Assembly: GCA_017354895.1 (NCBI GenBank)
Contig: CP071493.1
Coordinates: forward strand, 5,952,001-6,016,000
From: Podospora comata
Lineage: Eukaryota > Ascomycota > Sordariomycetes > Sordariales > Podosporaceae
DNA: 64,000 nt
Reading direction: 5' to 3'
Shown: piece after piece, positions 60,654 to 64,000 of the stretch
Position numbering within the stretch: position 1 is the stretch's first letter
How the letters are laid out: each line of letters begins with the position of its first letter
Translations under genes and position numbers: made by a program
Notes under the pieces: generated by a model
What the model saw: the letters and a program-made list of their open reading frames with translations, nothing else
Databases searched by the model: none
What the model was told of the DNA's origin: nothing

Positions 60654-61652
60654 GGACTGCCTTGGAATTTGAAAGGGGTTTGAGTGGTTGTTGATGGGTG
60701 TTTGGTGAGTTTTGGGTCTTTAAGCTTTCCCCCTTTACGTGGAGGAGGGACGCATGGTCTGATTTGCTCTGGTTCGTACACCTTTATACTGAGGCTAGAG
60801 GGAAGTTGAGAATATCCTGTGTTGATGCCGAGCTGGACTTGCTTGTGATATTGTCTTTCAGTGAGAAAGGGCGAAGAGTGAGTGTGGGACTCCTGGTTGG
60901 ACATGTGCTTAATCAAGTTGATTCTGCCAATCTTCAACAGCAACCGCAAAAATGACTGGTTCTTCATCAACAGGAGTGTTTTTTTTTCCAGCTCTCGTCG
61001 GCCTCGTGGGAATCTCACCTTGCCGTTTCCAAATCAAGCCCCCAGGACTGCAAGCCTTCAGTTTACGGTGAAAGCAGTCCCTCTTCTTCGACTTGTGCAA
61101 CTGCCTGTTGACAAAAGACCTTCATAGAATCCCGTCCCACTGACTAACTCTCTCCAATCACGACGAGAAAGTACGAACCTATCTGCTCCTGTCGGAACCC
61201 CCCTTGAAGTATGCCAGTTAGCTCTGGACTGACAACAAGTCTCGTCATTAGAGGTTGTCGATAGCTCTAGGTCTAGTCCACTCATGTTAAGGTACCTCAT
61301 CACACCATATTTCTCACGACAAAACTCTGTGGAGGTAGGCAAACCTGGTACATGATGACTTCGAGAGGTAAAATCAGATAACACTATACCTTATACCTAC
61401 AGAAGTTTTTTTTTTTTTTAAAAAAAAAAGCCACGATCCTGCAGCTCATACAAAAGCGAAACCCGCTCAACCTCACCATACCTCATCAGCAGGTTTGTCA
61501 GAAAGACCTCTTCGAAAATGTTTAACATCGTTCATCCCATCATGCACCAGACCATAACCACCTTGCAAAGGGCGAGTAGTTGTGGCTGTCTCCCCCTTCA
61601 ACTACACTCAAAACCTCTATTCCCAACTAACCGCAACAGCAACAACAAAACA
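60654..61652. other. Upstream region with a T/A homopolymer palindrome
   Basis: About 1 kb without a supportable gene. At 61406-61428 a run of T is followed directly by a run of A, forming a perfect AT hairpin. Confidence 0.5.
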
Positions 61653-61765
61653 GGGCGTGTGGCTCAGTTGGTAGAGCGTTCGCTTAGCATACTCAAGTCT
61701 CTTGACTAAATGTCAGGGATCCCATTGTATGCGAAAGGTCCTGGGTTCGATTCCCAGCTCGTCCA
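61653..61765 (+). tRNA. tRNA-Ala (AGC) with a 40-nt intron
   Basis: The exons 61653-61689 and 61730-61765 form a standard cloverleaf: acceptor GGGCGTG pairing with the 3' end CTCGTCC through G-U and A/U-type pairs, the D arm GCTC/GAGC, anticodon stem TTCGC/GCGAA and T stem CTGGG/CCCAG. The loop TTAGCA followed by T38 places anticodon AGC at 61686-61688. The intron (61690-61729) sits one base 3' of the anticodon, the canonical position. A T-run follows at about 61811. Confidence 0.93.
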
Positions 61766-62134
61766 AAGAAACTTCGTCTTTTGCCCATTCTGCCCCAGTG
61801 GGGTACATTCTTTTTTTAGTTTGTGTTGAGATTCCGCTTGTACAAGTCAGCATGACGCTTTACTACTGCGTTGGGGGGTTAGGGATATGGTTAGATGGGG
61901 TTAGTTGGTGAAATTCAGGCATGAGGCTATCACCAATGTCTTCGACCCGGTCAGCAGAAAAACACAATGGATGTGATTTCTGTCGCGGAAGCACGGCTAA
62001 CCTGCGTATACTGCTGCAAATTTCATGCTGATTTAAGAACAGAAAGCCGCCATGCATAATACCCAATTGCCTGCTTCTCATGCCTTTCCGTCTATGTGCC
62101 TAAGTCAAATCATACACTGCTTTCTCACCTTTCC
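61766..62134. other. Intergenic region between tRNA-Ala and CAB2
   Basis: About 370 bp, with a T-run terminator soon after tRNA-Ala and the 3' end of CAB2. No gene is supported. Confidence 0.5.
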
Positions 62135-63633
62135 CTAAGCCTCCAGCTTCTTCCCCTCCATCGTCTTGATGTACTTCGTGTGCAACTCTGCCACAGCCGG
62201 AATAATCAAGCTCTCAATTTCCGCCTCTGGCTCCTGCTCCGGCAAGCTCTTCGGATCCAACGGCTCGTCCTTCTCCGCCTCCTTCGCATCATCCAGTTTA
62301 CCCCCCTGCGGTATCCGGATCCACTTGTCCGGATTCCCAGGACTGACAAACACCACCTCCCACTTCCTCGTCGACAGCAAGTTCCCAATCACCAGGTGGT
62401 GCTGATACCGATCCAGCGAGTACTTTGCCTTGTGCACAAGAATCTTGGGGTCAGTCTCCAACTTGAAGGAGACGATCATCCCCTCTGGTGACCACCCCTC
62501 TACCAGATTCTTGAGGAATTTGGGGACGGGATCAAGGTCAACAACGAGGCGTTTGCTGCGTGGGACGGAAGGGGAGGAGTCAAAGTTGTCAAAGGTTTCT
62601 TCCTCTTCCGAGGCTGATGGCTTTGACGGCTTCTTGTTGAAGGCCTCAACTGCGTCGGTGGATTGGATTTTGTGTTCGGACATACGTTCGGGCTTGGGGT
62701 TTGTCAGTAGAGAGCAGAGGGGGAGGATAAGGAGAACGCACAGGTACAAAGAAGTCGCTGACTGCCGCGGCGAGATACAGCAACCCTTTAGGCCCCAGTG
62801 GCTTCATCAACTGCGCGATGCCGCGGAGCTCATGGAGGTAGTCGGAGATGCTGACAAAGGGGAGGACAAGAAGCATGTTCTTGTCACGAGCCTCACGGTA
62901 TTTCCGGAGGACGTTGAGCATCTTGCCGGCATCCTCGTCACGGGCTACCACGCTTCCGTTGGGGCCTTCGCGGAGGAAGTCGAGGAAGCAGTCGGTGGCA
63001 TGGCTGTAGTGGCGGGAGTAGGGGAGGAGGGAGAATTGACGGTGGCTGTTGAGTGTTAGCTTGACTTATACATTTGGAAGAAGATGCAACTGTAGGTTAC
63101 CCACAGGAAGAGAACCGCATAACCAGCTTCTAGGAAGTACTCAGCGCTAGTCTGAGATCTGAAGTCAGTATTCTTGTCCATCAAGTTCCACCACATCAAC
63201 TTTTCTTCAGAGACAATGTCCCTAGGGGCAAGAGTGGGAGGACCCCTAAACACCATCCCACAATACGCCTCATCATTCTGTAACAACTTCAAAACAAATA
63301 AACAAAAAATCACTTACAGCTCCTCTCGTACCAGCCGAAAAGTTATCAATAAACCGCACAGTCTGCTTCTCTGTTCATCACATCGTCAGCACTCACTCAT
63401 CTTTTCCTGATTCTCACTCGTCCAGACGTCAACATACCCAAAGGCACAGTAGTACCCCCCGAAGTAACCAACACCAACCTCCTCCCCGCCTTGGAGTGAA
63501 ACTCGATAAAGTCCTTCGCCAGCTTTATGTGCTTCTGCAAGTCCTTCGGCGGCGGGTTGGCGCTGAAATAATGATCCTCCGCCAACGCGGCAAGGTTGGA
63601 AGGGGGAGACTCGGAGGGGGTGTGAGGGATCAT
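62135..63633 (-). CDS. CAB2: Phosphopantothenate-cysteine ligase (5 exons)
   Basis: Exons are 63438-63633, 63318-63370, 63105-63151, 62742-63045 and 62135-62692, all in phase, giving 385 residues. Motifs: VTSGGTTVPLE (56-66), FIDNFSAGTRGATSAEYFL (72-89), the PYSRHY block, AAAVSDFFVP, MSEHKIQS and PKFL. The enzyme joins 4'-phosphopantothenate to cysteine in CoA biosynthesis. The intron 63152-63317 is 166 nt, with a TACTGAC branch site near its end; a nearer acceptor would insert 40 in-frame residues. The donor of intron 3 is GTGGGT. It is a stand-alone ligase as in other eukaryotes, with no decarboxylase domain. Confidence 0.92.
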
Positions 63634-64000
63634 CTTGGCTATTCTTTCTTCTGCCAACTGACAATGCTGTGTAAGTGTGCGTGGAATGAGAGCTATCCTT
63701 AAGTTAGCTTTTTTGCAAAGGTAACAAACACATGACGCTGCCATGGGAAGTATATATCCCCAAATTTTGATCATGACCCCCCAAAAGTGGTCTGACACTG
63801 ACTGACCTTCTTCAATCCTTCAACCACGGGATCAAATCAACAACAATTACTGTCCTTGTCCGAATTGAAGTTGGGATAAAAAAATCTGGGTACAACCCGG
63901 GACTGCCGGTCGGTGTAAGCAATGTTGTGTCTGCTCTCTCGAGTATACAAATTGATGCAAGGTGTGTAAGAGATCCAGTCGAATCAGATAAAGCTGCGCT
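63634..64000. promoter_or_regulatory. Promoter region of CAB2 at the window edge
   Basis: The 5' flank of CAB2 to the end of the window. The frame is open for some distance upstream of 63633 without an obvious alternative ATG that fits the family start. No other gene is seen. Confidence 0.45.

Overview
The window is nuclear DNA of a filamentous ascomycete, almost certainly a Sordariomycete (Sordariales-like). The evidence is many short introns (46-104 nt) with GT..AG ends and CTAAC/CTGAC branch sites, GC-rich third codon positions, intergenic (GT)n/(TA)n tracts and ACCTACCT words, an intron-containing tRNA-Ala, fungus-specific genes (HSK3 of the DASH complex, SOG2 of the RAM network, a Pho85-type cyclin), and AT-rich repeat-derived stretches resembling RIP-degraded DNA. 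All exon structures were built by hand from splice signals and reading-frame continuity; no transcript data were available.

Layout. 0-7 kb is gene-dense: a small Cys-motif protein, a single-pass membrane protein, PRP38 (splicing), mitochondrial GatA and a DUF4336 protein. 6.8-10.0 kb has no gene: an 18-bp tandem repeat, a GC-rich island and a roughly 1-kb degenerate tandem array. 10.0-13.5 kb holds a seven-exon, 1014-residue AlkB-like 2OG-Fe(II) dioxygenase with two Cys clusters. 16.3-18.4 kb is a peroxisomal (PTS1) 4CL-like acyl-CoA ligase. 19.9-31.4 kb contains a tRNA-like sequence, a small secreted Cys-rich precursor, a mitochondrial 2-methylcitrate dehydratase, an Lsb1/Pin3-like SH3 protein, tRNA-Gly, an MFS monocarboxylate-type transporter and SOG2. 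34.6-36.6 kb is a Pcl-type cyclin. 36.6-46.0 kb is a gene-poor tract of about 9.4 kb. 46.0-54.5 kb contains SUB2 with an unusually long first intron, divergent RPR2/RPP21, HSK3, and a ketopantoate-reductase-like protein with a long disordered tail. 54.5-61.6 kb is again gene-poor, with one weak small gene. The window ends with tRNA-Ala(AGC) and phosphopantothenate-cysteine ligase (CAB2).

The genes are mostly independent housekeeping functions and do not form a biosynthetic cluster. A loose RNA-processing theme is present (PRP38, SUB2 and RPR2, the last two sharing a divergent promoter). Mitochondrial or peroxisomal carbon metabolism is represented by GatA, methylcitrate dehydratase, the CoA ligase and CAB2. 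The most unusual items are the Cys-rich AlkB-like protein beside the repeat array, the KPR-like protein that appears to lack catalytic residues, the Kex2-type ten-cysteine peptide precursor, and the 663-nt intron in SUB2.
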